Numbered from the stretch's first letter, positions 10,412 to 19,840 are shown. The stretch is DNA of 64,000 bases from Anatilimnocola aggregata (GCF_007747655.1 NZ_CP036274.1:3658001-3722000); one strand, 5' to 3'. Numbers and translations: made by a program. Notes: generated by a model from the letters alone, not told the origin.

Positions 10412-11884
10412 ATGAATCCAATTTGTGATCAGCTCCAACACCGCACCCGCCGTCACTTTCTCCAGGACTCGGGTGTCGGCCTCGGCGCGATGGCCCTTGC
10501 TGGGTTGCTTCAGCAAAACGGCTATGCGGCGCCGGATAACGGGACGAACAAGGCAGTGGCCGAGATTAATCCTCTTACGCCCAAGCTGCCGCATTTTGCT
10601 GCGAAGGCCAAGCAGGTGATTTATCTTCACCTGACCGGTTCGCCACCTCACCTAGATATGTACGACTACAAGCCCGAGCTCGTGAAGCGCGACGGGCAGG
10701 CCTGTCCCGATGAGTTCGTCAAAGGGAAGCGGTTTGCCTTTACCTCCGGCGTTCCTAAGCTGATGGGTACGCCCCGCAAGTTCGCTCAGCATGGCGAGGG
10801 TGGCGTGTGGCTTTCCGATGCGGTCCCGAATTTTCACGGCATCGCCGACGAGATGTGCGTCGTCAAGAGCATGTTCACCGAGCAGTTCAACCATGCTCCC
10901 GCGGAACTGCTGCTTTACACAGGCTCACCGCGCTCGGGCCGACCTTCGTTCGGCACGTGGGTCACTTATGGCCTCGGTAGTGAGAACGAAAACCTGCCGG
11001 GCTTTGTCGTTCTCATCTCCAGCGGTGTACAGCCCAACGGTGGGAAGAATTCGTTTGGCAGCGGCTTTCTCCCCTCTGTCTATCAAGGCGTGCAGTGCCG
11101 CTCCAAGGGAGACCCTGTTCTATATGCTTCCGATCCCGCTGGTATGAATCGTGACCTGCGCCGCGACACCCTCGACGCTCTCCGAGATCTGAACGAAATG
11201 CAGGCCCGCGAACTTGGGCACCCTGAGACCGCGACACGCATCGCGCAATACGAACTGGCCTTTCGCATGCAGACCGCCGTGCCAGAAGTAATGGACATCA
11301 CGCGCGAGAGCAAAGAAACGCTCGAAGCCTATGGTGCGACTCCTGGCGGAGCCAGCTTTGCCAATAACTGCCTGCTCGCGCGGCGGTTGGTCGAACAAGG
11401 GGTTCGCTACGTTCAATTGTTCGACTGGGGCTGGGATTTTCATGGTACGGGCCCTGGCGAGAGCATCGGTGACGGCCTCACGAAGAAGTGTGCCACAATG
11501 GATAGGCCGGTTGCCGCGCTCATCAAGGATTTGAAACAGCGAGGTTTGCTGCAGGATACGTTGATCGTCTGCGGTGGCGAGTTTGGCCGTACGCCGTTCC
11601 GCGAAGGACGCACCGCCGGCGGACCGAACCTGGGCCGCGATCATTTTCCCGATTGCTACAGCATGTGGCTGGCTGGTGGCGGAGTGAAAGGCGGCTTCAG
11701 CCACGGCGAATCGGACGAACTTGGCTTCTCGATCGCTCGCGACAAAGTTCACATCCACGATCTGCAAGCCACGCTGCTCCACCTACTCGGTTTCGATCAC
11801 ACCAAGCTGGTGTACCGTTTTCAGGGGCGCGATTATCGCTTGACGGATGTCCACGGGCAGGTCGTCAAGCAATTGATCGCTTGA
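10412..11884 (+). CDS. DUF1501 (alkaline-phosphatase/sulfatase-superfamily-like) Tat-exported protein
   Basis: A 490-residue protein. The N-terminus has a Tat signal (RTRRHFLQDS, residues 11-20, then a hydrophobic Ala/Leu stretch). The body matches DUF1501, including the GGEFGRTPF motif near residues 388-396 and the nearby GRDH. It starts 10 bases after the PSD1 gene with AAGGAA in the gap, so the two are co-transcribed. That pairing is the usual one in Planctomycetes. DUF1501 has the fold of metal-dependent sulfatases and phosphatases, but the catalytic Cys/Ser of sulfatases is not evident, so no substrate is proposed. Confidence 0.88.
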   Translation: MNPICDQLQHRTRRHFLQDSGVGLGAMALAGLLQQNGYAAPDNGTNKAVAEINPLTPKLPHFAAKAKQVIYLHLTGSPPHLDMYDYKPELVKRDGQACPDEFVKGKRFAFTSGVPKLMGTPRKFAQHGEGGVWLSDAVPNFHGIADEMCVVKSMFTEQFNHAPAELLLYTGSPRSGRPSFGTWVTYGLGSENENLPGFVVLISSGVQPNGGKNSFGSGFLPSVYQGVQCRSKGDPVLYASDPAGMNRDLRRDTLDALRDLNEMQARELGHPETATRIAQYELAFRMQTAVPEVMDITRESKETLEAYGATPGGASFANNCLLARRLVEQGVRYVQLFDWGWDFHGTGPGESIGDGLTKKCATMDRPVAALIKDLKQRGLLQDTLIVCGGEFGRTPFREGRTAGGPNLGRDHFPDCYSMWLAGGGVKGGFSHGESDELGFSIARDKVHIHDLQATLLHLLGFDHTKLVYRFQGRDYRLTDVHGQVVKQLIA

Positions 11885-11931
11885 GGCATTTAATATTCGC
11901 AGCTTGGCAACCAGCAACGTGAGTCCGCAGC

Positions 11932-12345
11932 ATGGCGAAGAAAAAAGTAGCACCGAAGAAGCCGATCAAGGCCAAGCCTGTGCTGGCCAAGGCGAAAAAG
12001 GGAACGTCAAAAGCAGCGGTCGTAAAGTCGGCGAAGCTCAAGCCGGCCAAGAAAACCACAGCGAAGCCCAAACCCAAACAACCAACTTTGGGCCGGCCCT
12101 TAGTCACCGCGGAAGAGAAACTCTACATGCTCTTCAAGGAAGACTACGAAGCGCGACAAGTGTTCGAATTCCTGCGGGTCGACTCCGTCGGTGACCTGGA
12201 AAAACTCTCGCCCGAAGAAATCATCCGCGTCCTCACCGCCCCTGTGCGTCGCACCGTCCACCGCATTCGCCAACGCCTCGCCGAAAAGAACCGAGCCTTG
12301 CAAGGCGATATCGAGTTCGCACTTCAGCATCGAAACTCAACTTGA
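11932..12345 (+). CDS. Small protein with histone-H1-like Lys/Ala/Pro-rich tail and helical C-terminus
   Basis: A 137-residue protein. Residues 1-50 are almost entirely Lys, Ala, Pro, Val and Ser, like the basic tails of bacterial H1/HU-type proteins and a likely nucleic-acid contact. Residues about 58-130 form a helical segment with a leucine-rich pattern (EEKLYMLFKEDYEARQVFEF, PVRRTVHRIRQRL). I do not recognise a named family. It starts 48 bases after the DUF1501 stop and ends 2 bases before the stop of the opposing vapC remnant. DNA binding is inferred from composition only. Confidence 0.7.
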   Translation: MAKKKVAPKKPIKAKPVLAKAKKGTSKAAVVKSAKLKPAKKTTAKPKPKQPTLGRPLVTAEEKLYMLFKEDYEARQVFEFLRVDSVGDLEKLSPEEIIRVLTAPVRRTVHRIRQRLAEKNRALQGDIEFALQHRNST

Positions 12346-12347
12346 AG

Positions 12348-12806
12348 TCACTTCAGAGTTGCCGACAAAAGGCTACTTGGAGTGTGAACGTCAATCTCGT
12401 GATAACGGCGAAAATCCGAATCGTTTAGCGTCAGTATGGTTGGCACTTGATTCGAAAGCATGACGGCGACTAATCTCGCGTCATGGACCGACACGCCGCA
12501 AATCTGGTAGCGCACAATCAAACTGCGCCAGTGTACGTAGTCAGCCAAATCGAAGGGCACAATGCGGCAAACTCGTTCAATCAGTTTGACGCGTGGTTCA
12601 ACGATGGAGGGAGCAAGTCCTAAACTGCCGCGAGCCGATGCGGGTCGTGTCGATACGTTCCAAAACTCGGCTATGTTCTGCGTCGTCGTTAGCAACTCTT
12701 GTTTCTCGAGCCAGAGTCTTTGAAACGACTGCAGAATCGGGGGGCGTTCCGGGGAGTTACGTTGAAACGCTCTCAGCTACACGCCGGTATCAATCAGAAT
12801 TGACAT
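12348..12806 (-). pseudogene. VapC-type PIN-domain toxin interrupted by an in-frame stop codon
   Basis: Read from the ATG at 12806, the frame gives MSILIDTGV, a TAG stop (bases 12779-12777), then LRAFQRNSPERPPI and an uninterrupted PIN-type domain to 12348. Typical VapC proteins of this kind have Trp at the stop position, so a single TGG-to-TAG change is the simplest explanation. PIN features remain: the first acidic residue (ILID), the NIAEFW glutamate, and the late acidic pair in SVHDARLVAVM and TLNDSDF. Total span is 152 codons, normal for VapC. The nearest in-frame restart (TTG/ATG near 12695) would lose the first catalytic Asp. The antitoxin lies 17 bases upstream. Confidence 0.8.
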
Positions 12807-12823
12807 GGCTTCAACCGAAGGAG

Positions 12824-13048
12824 CTAGTCGTGGTCTTGATAGATTTCAGCGCGCGAGTAATTGGAATCCACGACCTCAGCCGAACTCAGCAGGTTCAGCT
12901 GATGGACCAGATCGTCGAAAGATAGTGGCGCTGATTCAGGAGGTAGCTTCGCAATCAGCCGGAGAAAATCCTCCAAGCTGCAACCACGGGCCGCGGCGCT
13001 GGTGCGCAGGGCATTTGCAGTGGCGTCGTCTAAATTGATGGTTACCAT
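12824..13048 (-). CDS. Antitoxin of the vapBC-type pair
   Basis: A 74-residue protein starting MVTINLDDATANALRTSA, a beta-strand then helix typical of ribbon-helix-helix (VapB/CopG-like) antitoxins. An acidic C-terminus would contact the toxin. It lies directly upstream of the PIN-domain remnant on the same strand, the classic antitoxin-toxin order. The ATG at 13048 is preferred to the upstream GTG at 13075 because the RHH strand begins there. The toxin is broken, so this antitoxin may now be an orphan regulator of its own promoter. Confidence 0.72.
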   Translation of the reverse strand: MVTINLDDATANALRTSAAARGCSLEDFLRLIAKLPPESAPLSFDDLVHQLNLLSSAEVVDSNYSRAEIYQDHD

Positions 13049-13190
13049 TTTGGGTTCCTGGGAGTCACACACCAATTATACGCTATTGCATCTGACGATT
13101 CGACGATTGCTTGAGAGATGGCTGTATTCTGCTTCGGCGACGGCTAAGATGGCCGCAGCAATTCAATCCCAGCAATGCAAAGGTGAACCA

Positions 13191-13808
13191 ATGCTCCTCT
13201 CTCCTTGGCGATTTCTTAGGATCTTTCTGGTGCTGACAACGGCCTGCCCCGCCCTCGCCGCTGATCTGAGCGATGAAGAAAAGAAGGCGGGCTATGTCTC
13301 CCTGTTCAATGGCACCGATTTAACCAACTGGCGTTTCGGTGAAGAGTCGCCGCCGAAAGAAATGCCCGCGAACTGGAAGGTGGAAGAGGGTGTGATCAAA
13401 GTCACCGGCGGTGGCAGCCCGCATCTGGCTTCTGCCAAGGAGTACGGCGATTTTGAATTTCGGCTGGAGTGGCGGGGGATGAAGCCCAAGTACAACAGCG
13501 GGCTCTTTTTTCGTTCGGGCAAAAAGGTCGGCGCGAATCAGATCAACCTCGCCAGTGGCAGCGAAGGGAACTACATCAACGGCAAAATGATGGGGCCGAA
13601 ACCGGTTCCAAAAATGCAAAAGCCTTCGGGGGAGTGGAACGAGTGGCGTGTCCGCTGCGTGGGAGACAAGGTTACCTTTCATTGCAACGGCGAGTTAGCT
13701 TGGGAAGGAACCGGCCTGGTTGCGAAAAGTGGCTATCTCGGTTTGCAGGCTGAAGGTGCTCCGCTCGAGTTCCGCAACCTGCGGATCTTAGAAATCAAGT
13801 CGCCCTAA
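13191..13808 (+). CDS. DUF1080 family exported protein (3-keto-disaccharide hydrolase-like)
   Basis: A 205-residue protein. A signal peptide (about residues 1-24, ending PALAAD) precedes one DUF1080 domain with family features: YVSLFNGTDLTNW, GDFEFRLEWRG, NSGLFFRSG and a final LEFRNLRILEI strand. DUF1080 is a concanavalin-like jelly-roll fold. Members include 3-keto-glycoside hydrolases, and the family is strongly expanded in Planctomycetes. The start at 13191 has AAAGGTG 5-6 bases upstream; longer in-frame starts run through the antitoxin region and are rejected. The transcript probably ends at the hairpin 13919-13949. Confidence 0.88.
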   Translation: MLLSPWRFLRIFLVLTTACPALAADLSDEEKKAGYVSLFNGTDLTNWRFGEESPPKEMPANWKVEEGVIKVTGGGSPHLASAKEYGDFEFRLEWRGMKPKYNSGLFFRSGKKVGANQINLASGSEGNYINGKMMGPKPVPKMQKPSGEWNEWRVRCVGDKVTFHCNGELAWEGTGLVAKSGYLGLQAEGAPLEFRNLRILEIKSP

Positions 13809-13856
13809 GCGATCGACGTAAGTTGTCAGTCGCGCGATCGGTTTTTAGCGCACTTG

Positions 13857-13882
13857 TTGAAAATCGGGTCGACTTATTCAAC
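13857..13882. repeat. Degenerate copy of the GTTGAAAAAGTC-type hairpin
   Basis: GTTGAA (13857-13862) and TTCAAC (13877-13882) frame a partly palindromic centre (TCGGGTCGAC). It resembles a decayed copy of the perfect hairpin 37 bases downstream. Confidence 0.5.
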
Positions 13883-13918
13883 ACGACCTAGCGTAACTCT
13901 CGTGCGCGGCGTGCCTGA

Positions 13919-13949
13919 GTGTTGAAAAAGTCCCTGACTTTTTCAACAC
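13919..13949. terminator. Bidirectional hairpin terminator between DUF1080 and ppc
   Basis: A perfect 14-bp stem: GTGTTGAAAAAGTC (13919-13932) pairs with GACTTTTTCAACAC (13936-13949) across a CCT loop. It sits between the two convergent genes and offers an A-run/T-run on either strand. Such elements recur in planctomycete intergenic DNA. Confidence 0.75.
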
Positions 13950-13996
13950 CCTCCGAATTTGGTGCGCAAGACTTACGTCAATTCCCGCGAACGCAG

Positions 13997-16744
13997 TTAG
14001 CCCGTGGTGCGCATCCCTGCCGCGATTCCCTGCACGGTTAGGCGGAGCATATCGCGCAGTTGTTCGCGCTCGGCGTCGGTGGCTTCGGCTGGCAAGGTTC
14101 GCCGCCGGCGAAGCAAGTCGACCTGAATCAGGTTGAGCGGATCGATGTACGGATTCCGCGCATCGATCGAACTATAGAACCAGGGGTTTGTCGCCAACAA
14201 CTCGCCACCGCCGACCATGTCGAGCAGCGCTTGCCGAGTGCGGTCTCGTTCGGCTGCGATCAGGCTCCAGCAGCGCTGGCGAATATCGCTATCTTCTTCC
14301 AAGTCGGCATAGTGATGGGCAATGTACATGTCAGCCTTCGCCAGCGCGAGGACCGCGTTGTCGATTGTTGCCTGCATGAACGGCCAGGCCCGGTACATTT
14401 CGCAGATTGTGTTCCAACTGGTCCGATCGCGATACTTCACTTCGGCCAGCGCGGTCCCCAAGCCATACCAGGCGGGAATCATGCAGCGATTCTGCGTCCA
14501 GGAGAAGACCCAAGGAATCGCGCGCAAATCTCCCAAAGAACGCTCGCCGCGCCGCCGCGCGGGACGCGAGCCGATCGGCAAGTTTTCGATTTCGTCGATG
14601 GGCGTTGCCGAGGCAAAGAACTGAATGAAGCCGGGCTGATCGACCAATTCGCGATACGCTGTGTAAGACCGCTTCGATAGTTCGTCGATCATGTCGCGCC
14701 AGGCAGGTTTCACTTCCACGCCGGGCAAGGCGGAAGCGGTCAACGTGGCCCAGGCTACTTGCTCTAAGTGCCGAAATGCAACCTGCGTGTCGTCGTACCG
14801 TTCGGCGAGCACTTCCCCCTGCTCTGTGAGCCGCAACGTGCCGTCGAGCGCCTCGGGTGGCAACGACAGAATGCCGCGCGCGGCGGGACCACCGCCACGG
14901 CCGAGCGAACCGCCACGACCATGGAAGAACGTGAGCGAAACGTCGTGCTTTTCGGCGACTGCCTGCAGTTGGCTTTGCGCCTGATACAGCCCCCAGCAAG
15001 CGGCGAGATAGCCACCGTCCTTGGTACTGTCGGAATAGCCGACCATGATGACTTGCCGATTCTGCAGCCGCGAAACATGCTCGCGATACAGTGGATGACT
15101 GAGAATCGCATCGAGCGTTTGCGAGGCATTTTTCAGGTCCTCGATTTTCTCGAAGAGAGGAATGATTCGCAGTTCGTCGTCTATTGTTTCAGTCGCGGTC
15201 GCCTGTGCCCAGCGCCACAGCCACAGCACATTCAGCACGTCGCTCGGGCACTGCGTCAAGCTGATGACGTGACCGCCGAGGCAATCGGGACCAAACGAGC
15301 GGACAGCTTCGTGCAATAGGCGAAACAGTTCGAGGGTATCCAGAGTGAGTGGCGCGAGTTTGTCGGTCGCGATCGGCTTGGTCCAGGGCAAGCTCTTCGA
15401 GAGCACTTCACAGCGTTTCTCTTCGGGCAAGTCGCCATATCCCTCGACGATGCCGAGCGTCGAGAGAATGTCGGTCATGATTTCGCGGTAGCGGCGCGCA
15501 TCTTGCCGCACATCGAGCCGCGTCAAATGCAGGCCGAAAACGCGAGCCAAATCGAGCCAACGCTGGACTTCTGTTTCCGCCAGCAATTGGCTGTGATGAA
15601 CCGTCAGGCTGTCTTGAATTACCTGCAAGTCAGCAAACAAATCGGCACCATCGCGATAGCCTCCGATCGGAATGCTCGCGCCGGCATCGACGGGCATCGA
15701 CTTCTGCAACCGCCACTGAATCATGCAGACCCAGCGCCGATAAACTTCCAGCGGCGTGACTGGCTCCAGTGACTTGGCCAGTTCCGGCCAAGTCGCCGAC
15801 CGTTCGGCCAACCGTTGCACAATTACCGATTCCACCGGAATCTCGTGCGTGGATAAGCTGAGAAAGTCGTACATTTTTTTGCACATGGCCAGGTGCTGAG
15901 CAATCGCCGATTCTCGCAGCCAGAGAAGCGTTTGCCGTGAGACGGCGGCGGTAACGTGCGGATTGCCATCCCGGTCGCCACCCATCCAGGAGCCAAACCG
16001 CAGGAAGAGCGGAATATCGAACTTCTTGCCCGGATAGTACATCTCGAGCGCGCGGCGCAGAGAGTCGTAGACCTGCGGCACGACTTCAACCAGGCGAGGT
16101 GTGATCGATAGCCCGCGTTCGACTTCTTCCAACACGGTTGGTTTCGAGGGACGGAGAAAGTCGGTCTGCCAAAGCACGGTCAGGTCGGCGCGAATTTGCA
16201 TCTCCAGCCGCTCGCATTCACGCGGCAACAGGTCCGGGCGATCGCGCTCCTGAAGCGCGTGCCGCATCCGGCGAAGTTTCGCGCGGATCGATCGACGCTT
16301 GGCCTCGCTGGGGTGGGCCGTGAAGACGAGCTCAATTTTGACGGCGTTGATCGCAGCCTGCACTTGGTCGGCTGTGAAGCCGGCCTCGCGTAACTTCGCA
16401 ATGCCGGCAGCAATCGTCTCGCTGATGGGGTTGGGAGCAGTTTCTTGCACACGTGCCCGCAACACGCGAATACGGTGACGGTCCTCCGCCAGATTTGCCA
16501 GGTCGAAAAATACGCTGAAAGCGCGAGCCACGACACGCGCTTCGGGAATCGTAAGCTGCGGGATTCGCTCCGCCAATTCCGCCTCAGCAACATGATCGCC
16601 ACTGCGCCGCCGCCGAGACAGTTGCCGGATCGTCTCGATCAGGGCGAGTGCCTCGCTCCCTGCCGACTCGGTTATGACCTCTCCCAGCATGTCCCCCAAA
16701 GTCCGCACATCGCGCCGCAATAAGTCGCTGCTAATCGTCGCCAT
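13997..16744 (-). CDS. ppc: Phosphoenolpyruvate carboxylase
   Basis: A 915-residue enzyme that carboxylates PEP with bicarbonate to oxaloacetate, an anaplerotic cytosolic reaction. The N-terminal catalytic His is in FTAHPSEAKRR (His144). The Gly-rich loop is FHGRGGSLGRGGGP (His608, Arg610). Other signatures are GYSDSTKDGG and the C-terminal MRTTG, close to the usual RNTG end. The motifs differ slightly from textbook forms (TAHPTE, GRGGTVGRGG, SDSGKDAG). The ATG at 16744 is chosen because the earlier in-frame start at 16798 adds an unrelated leader. It is transcribed alone, convergent with the DUF1080 gene. Confidence 0.95.
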   Translation of the reverse strand: MATISSDLLRRDVRTLGDMLGEVITESAGSEALALIETIRQLSRRRRSGDHVAEAELAERIPQLTIPEARVVARAFSVFFDLANLAEDRHRIRVLRARVQETAPNPISETIAAGIAKLREAGFTADQVQAAINAVKIELVFTAHPSEAKRRSIRAKLRRMRHALQERDRPDLLPRECERLEMQIRADLTVLWQTDFLRPSKPTVLEEVERGLSITPRLVEVVPQVYDSLRRALEMYYPGKKFDIPLFLRFGSWMGGDRDGNPHVTAAVSRQTLLWLRESAIAQHLAMCKKMYDFLSLSTHEIPVESVIVQRLAERSATWPELAKSLEPVTPLEVYRRWVCMIQWRLQKSMPVDAGASIPIGGYRDGADLFADLQVIQDSLTVHHSQLLAETEVQRWLDLARVFGLHLTRLDVRQDARRYREIMTDILSTLGIVEGYGDLPEEKRCEVLSKSLPWTKPIATDKLAPLTLDTLELFRLLHEAVRSFGPDCLGGHVISLTQCPSDVLNVLWLWRWAQATATETIDDELRIIPLFEKIEDLKNASQTLDAILSHPLYREHVSRLQNRQVIMVGYSDSTKDGGYLAACWGLYQAQSQLQAVAEKHDVSLTFFHGRGGSLGRGGGPAARGILSLPPEALDGTLRLTEQGEVLAERYDDTQVAFRHLEQVAWATLTASALPGVEVKPAWRDMIDELSKRSYTAYRELVDQPGFIQFFASATPIDEIENLPIGSRPARRRGERSLGDLRAIPWVFSWTQNRCMIPAWYGLGTALAEVKYRDRTSWNTICEMYRAWPFMQATIDNAVLALAKADMYIAHHYADLEEDSDIRQRCWSLIAAERDRTRQALLDMVGGGELLATNPWFYSSIDARNPYIDPLNLIQVDLLRRRRTLPAEATDAEREQLRDMLRLTVQGIAAGMRTTG

Positions 16745-17246
16745 GATTACCGATCCGCCTGATGCCAATTCAAAAGTGAAACCCACGGCTAATGGCAAAA
16801 GTCATTCCATTCCAAACGTTCCCAAAAACCGATTTACAACTGCTTATAGGCTTTGGGCTTAAGGCCATGACGTCGTGTCTGGCGAGTACTCTCCCAACTC
16901 GCACTTGCCCAGAAAGCAGGCAACGGTGCGGTGAAAGGAGCGGAACGATCGCCGGCAGTTTAGTTCGCGGTTCACCCGCCAATGCTGAGTATAACGACCG
17001 GTTAGGCTGATCGAACGCCGAATAACCAGCGCGAAAGTGCCGGTTGTAATGTTTGCTCGGCAAAGTGGTCGCCGGATGGCGGGCTTCTCTCTCCCTCGGC
17101 GTTGATAATTGCAGCCCGCGGTGAACTAGGGTTGCACGGGGCAGAACTAAGGCAGGCCGATGCGCGCGGAGAAATCCGGGGCTGCGCAATGGCCGCGCTA
17201 CGGTTATGCCGTGAAAGATTTGAATTTCACGGTTAATGAGTGTGCG
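16745..17246. other. Divergent intergenic region between ppc and the thioredoxin-like gene
   Basis: I see no gene here. On the minus strand TTCGAT (17015-17010), a 16-base spacer and TATACT (16993-16988) form a weak candidate promoter for ppc. On the plus strand AAGGCAGG before the ATG at 17160 could support a longer version of the next gene. Confidence 0.4.
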
Positions 17247-17897
17247 ATGAATCGCGTAATGACCTGGGGCCTACTTCTCGGCGGCGAAGCAGCACTGGCT
17301 GTGCTGGTGGGCGCTACGTTTTGGTATCAAGATGCCCAGTATTCGCTCCCGACGCCCCGCCCCCTGGAACTCGTGCAACCTGCGCTCGGCGAAGTTGTAG
17401 AACTGCCTGAGTTGAACCACCTTAGGGTTGATGATATTGACCCGCGGCCCACGCTCTTGCACTTTTTCAATCCGAGTTGTCCTTGTTCGCGTTTCAATTT
17501 GACGCACGTGCGAGAATTGATCCATGAATTCGGCCCCCGGGTGAAGGTGGTTGCCGTTTTACAAACAAAACAAGACACAACAGCGCTTTCAGAGTTTAAG
17601 CAGTTAAAACTCCCCTGCCCTGCCCTGGTCGACCGGCAGGGAAATCTCGCGCAGCGTCTGGGAGTTTACTCGACTCCTCAAGCGGTCGTCCTCGATGCTC
17701 AAGGTACGTTGTTCTACCGCGGAAACTACAACCTCAGTCGCTACTGCATTGCGCCCGATAGCCAGTTTGTCGTCCGGGCCTTAAAGGCCTGCCTGGCAGA
17801 CGAACCGCTACCCCGCTTCGAGCCGATCGCCATGGTGGCCCAAGGCTGCCCGCTTCCCAATGCCGCGCACGTGGTGCAGGAGAAACCTGCGCCATGA
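17247..17897 (+). CDS. Membrane-anchored thioredoxin-like protein with CPC motif (DUF6436-like)
   Basis: A 216-residue protein. One N-terminal membrane anchor (about residues 6-26) is followed by a thioredoxin-fold domain: [19 protein letters not shown] puts cysteines at 78 and 80 (Cys-Pro-Cys), with a cis-Pro segment near STPQAVV and a further Cys in KLPCPAL. Proteins with NPxCPCSRF motifs are TlpA/SCO-like and act on the outer face of the membrane. The stop overlaps the next start as ATGA (17894-17897), so the product is translationally coupled to a hybrid histidine kinase. The start is uncertain: 17247 gives the anchor at the N-terminus, while the ATG at 17160 has a better Shine-Dalgarno match and would add 29 residues. 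Confidence 0.75.
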   Translation: MNRVMTWGLLLGGEAALAVLVGATFWYQDAQYSLPTPRPLELVQPALGEVVELPELNHLRVDDIDPRPTLLHFFNPSCPCSRFNLTHVRELIHEFGPRVKVVAVLQTKQDTTALSEFKQLKLPCPALVDRQGNLAQRLGVYSTPQAVVLDAQGTLFYRGNYNLSRYCIAPDSQFVVRALKACLADEPLPRFEPIAMVAQGCPLPNAAHVVQEKPAP

Positions 17898-19840
17898 CGT
17901 TCAGCGCCAATCAAGCGAGCGAATCGCACCCGCTCACACTCGCGGATGAATTGCACCAAAGTGATCAGCCGATCACGTTGAGTCGCGACGAAGCCGAGCG
18001 CGCGTTGAGCGAACACCGCGCGCTAGGGCATCGCCTGATTACGCAGTTCCTGCTGTTGCACCTGGTAATTGCGTTGGCGTTGGGCTGCGTTTATCAAACG
18101 TGGCTCGTCACCTTGACGGTGTCGACCGCCGGGCTGGCGATGTACGTCCTCAGCGCGAAGCTATCCCCGCAGTCGTTCTTCACACGCTGCATGGCAGGCG
18201 TCGCGCTGCAGGTCTTTGTGGCCCTGCACATTTATCAAATGCACGGCATGCCCGAGATGCACTTCTTTTTCTTCACCGCCTTCACGGTGATGATTGCCTA
18301 TTGCGACTGGAAAGCAATGTGGCCGGGTGCGCTGCTCATCATCGGTCAGCACATTTTGTTTGCTGTGCTGACAAACTCCGGCGTGAATATGTTCTTCTTT
18401 CCCGAGACTTATGTCAGCTTTACGAAGCTGTTTTTCCACTTTGGCATTGCCCTGGCACACGTGGGTGTTTGCGGAACGTGGGCCTGCATTCGGCAGAATC
18501 AGATCTTGCAAGATGCGCGACAGCGGCGAGTTTTGCGGCGGTCATTCGAAACAGTTGCCGTTGCTGGGGCAAGGCTCGAAGAGCAATCGATCCAGCTGCA
18601 ACTGCGCAACGAAGAACTGGGCGAAGCGCGCCAGCGGGCTGAATCGGCCACGATGGCGAAAAGCGAGTTTCTGGCCAACATGAGCCATGAAATCCGCACT
18701 CCGATGACGGCCATCTTGGGCTATTGCGATCTGCTGTTGGGCGAGTCCGAAACGAACGAGCATTTGCAAAATCATCGTAATTCGCTGCAGACAATCCGCC
18801 GCAATGGAGATTTTCTGCTGGGCCTAGTGAACGAAATTCTCGATCTGTCGAAGATCGAAGCCGGCAAGCTCGAAATCGAGCGCATTACCTTCTCGGTCGA
18901 AACGCTGCTGGCCGATATCGTTTCGCTGTTTCGCGTGCGGGCCGAAGGAAAAGGCCTGCAGTTGACGGCCCGGTTTGTTGGCGCGGTACCGGAGAAGATT
19001 GAATCGGACCCCACTCGCATTCGCCAGATTCTCGTCAACCTGGTGAGTAACGCCATCAAATTCACGGAAACCGGTACGGTAAGTATCGTCGTACGAATGC
19101 TGCCGCAAACTTGCCCGAAGTTGCAATTTGAAGTGTCCGATACCGGGATCGGCATCTCAGCCGAAGCGGCGACCAGGTTATTTAGTCCGTTTACGCAGGC
19201 CGATACTTCCACGACGCGCAAGTTCGGGGGGACTGGTCTTGGGCTGTCGATCAGCCGCCGATTGGCCCAGATGCTGGCAGGAGATATCACGGTCGAAAGT
19301 CAGCCGGGCCGCGGAAGTCGCTTCTGCTTGACGCTGGACGTCGGCGATGTCGATATGTCCGCAGTCGTCAAGTCTTCGGCCAGCGTGGTGAGTGAAGCGG
19401 CGAAGCCCGTTGTTGCCAAAGGAATGCCGAAACTGCCAGAGGGTTGCCGCGTCTTGCTCGTGGAAGATGGCCCCGACAATCAACGGTTGATTTCGTACGT
19501 GCTGAAGAAAGCAGGCGCGAGCGTGGTGCTGGCCGAGAACGGCGAGATTGGTGTGCAAACCGCATTGGCGGCCAGCGATCGCCGCGAACCGTTCGACGTG
19601 ATCTTGATGGACATGCAAATGCCGGTGCTCGATGGGTATGCGGCTGCCACCAAGCTGCGTCAACTAGGTTATCCTCATCCAATTATCGCCCTCACCGCGC
19701 ATGCCATGAGTGGCGATCGGCAGAAGTGCCTGGCGTCTGGATGCGACGATTACCTGCAAAAGCCCATCGATCGCGAAGTGCTGGTGCAGCGCATCCTGAC
19801 GTGGATTGAGCAAAACCAGACGGCGGCCCTTTTGGCTTAG
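17894..19840 (+). CDS. Hybrid sensor histidine kinase/response regulator with His-rich membrane sensor
   Basis: A 648-residue protein. The N-terminal sensor (about residues 45-195) has about five to six membrane segments with a conserved-looking His/Glu cluster (His112, His117, Glu121, His123 in [16 protein letters not shown]). A coiled region leads to HisKA with phospho-acceptor His265 ([15 protein letters not shown]). The HATPase domain has [16 protein letters not shown] and [12 protein letters not shown]-terminal receiver has acceptor Asp573 ([12 protein letters not shown]). There is no HPt domain or output domain in the chain, so phosphate must pass to a protein encoded elsewhere. It is coupled to the thioredoxin-like gene by ATGA overlap. 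The stimulus is unknown; a metal or redox signal fits the His cluster and partner but is inference. Confidence 0.9.
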   Translation: MTFSANQASESHPLTLADELHQSDQPITLSRDEAERALSEHRALGHRLITQFLLLHLVIALALGCVYQTWLVTLTVSTAGLAMYVLSAKLSPQSFFTRCMAGVALQVFVALHIYQMHGMPEMHFFFFTAFTVMIAYCDWKAMWPGALLIIGQHILFAVLTNSGVNMFFFPETYVSFTKLFFHFGIALAHVGVCGTWACIRQNQILQDARQRRVLRRSFETVAVAGARLEEQSIQLQLRNEELGEARQRAESATMAKSEFLANMSHEIRTPMTAILGYCDLLLGESETNEHLQNHRNSLQTIRRNGDFLLGLVNEILDLSKIEAGKLEIERITFSVETLLADIVSLFRVRAEGKGLQLTARFVGAVPEKIESDPTRIRQILVNLVSNAIKFTETGTVSIVVRMLPQTCPKLQFEVSDTGIGISAEAATRLFSPFTQADTSTTRKFGGTGLGLSISRRLAQMLAGDITVESQPGRGSRFCLTLDVGDVDMSAVVKSSASVVSEAAKPVVAKGMPKLPEGCRVLLVEDGPDNQRLISYVLKKAGASVVLAENGEIGVQTALAASDRREPFDVILMDMQMPVLDGYAAATKLRQLGYPHPIIALTAHAMSGDRQKCLASGCDDYLQKPIDREVLVQRILTWIEQNQTAALLA

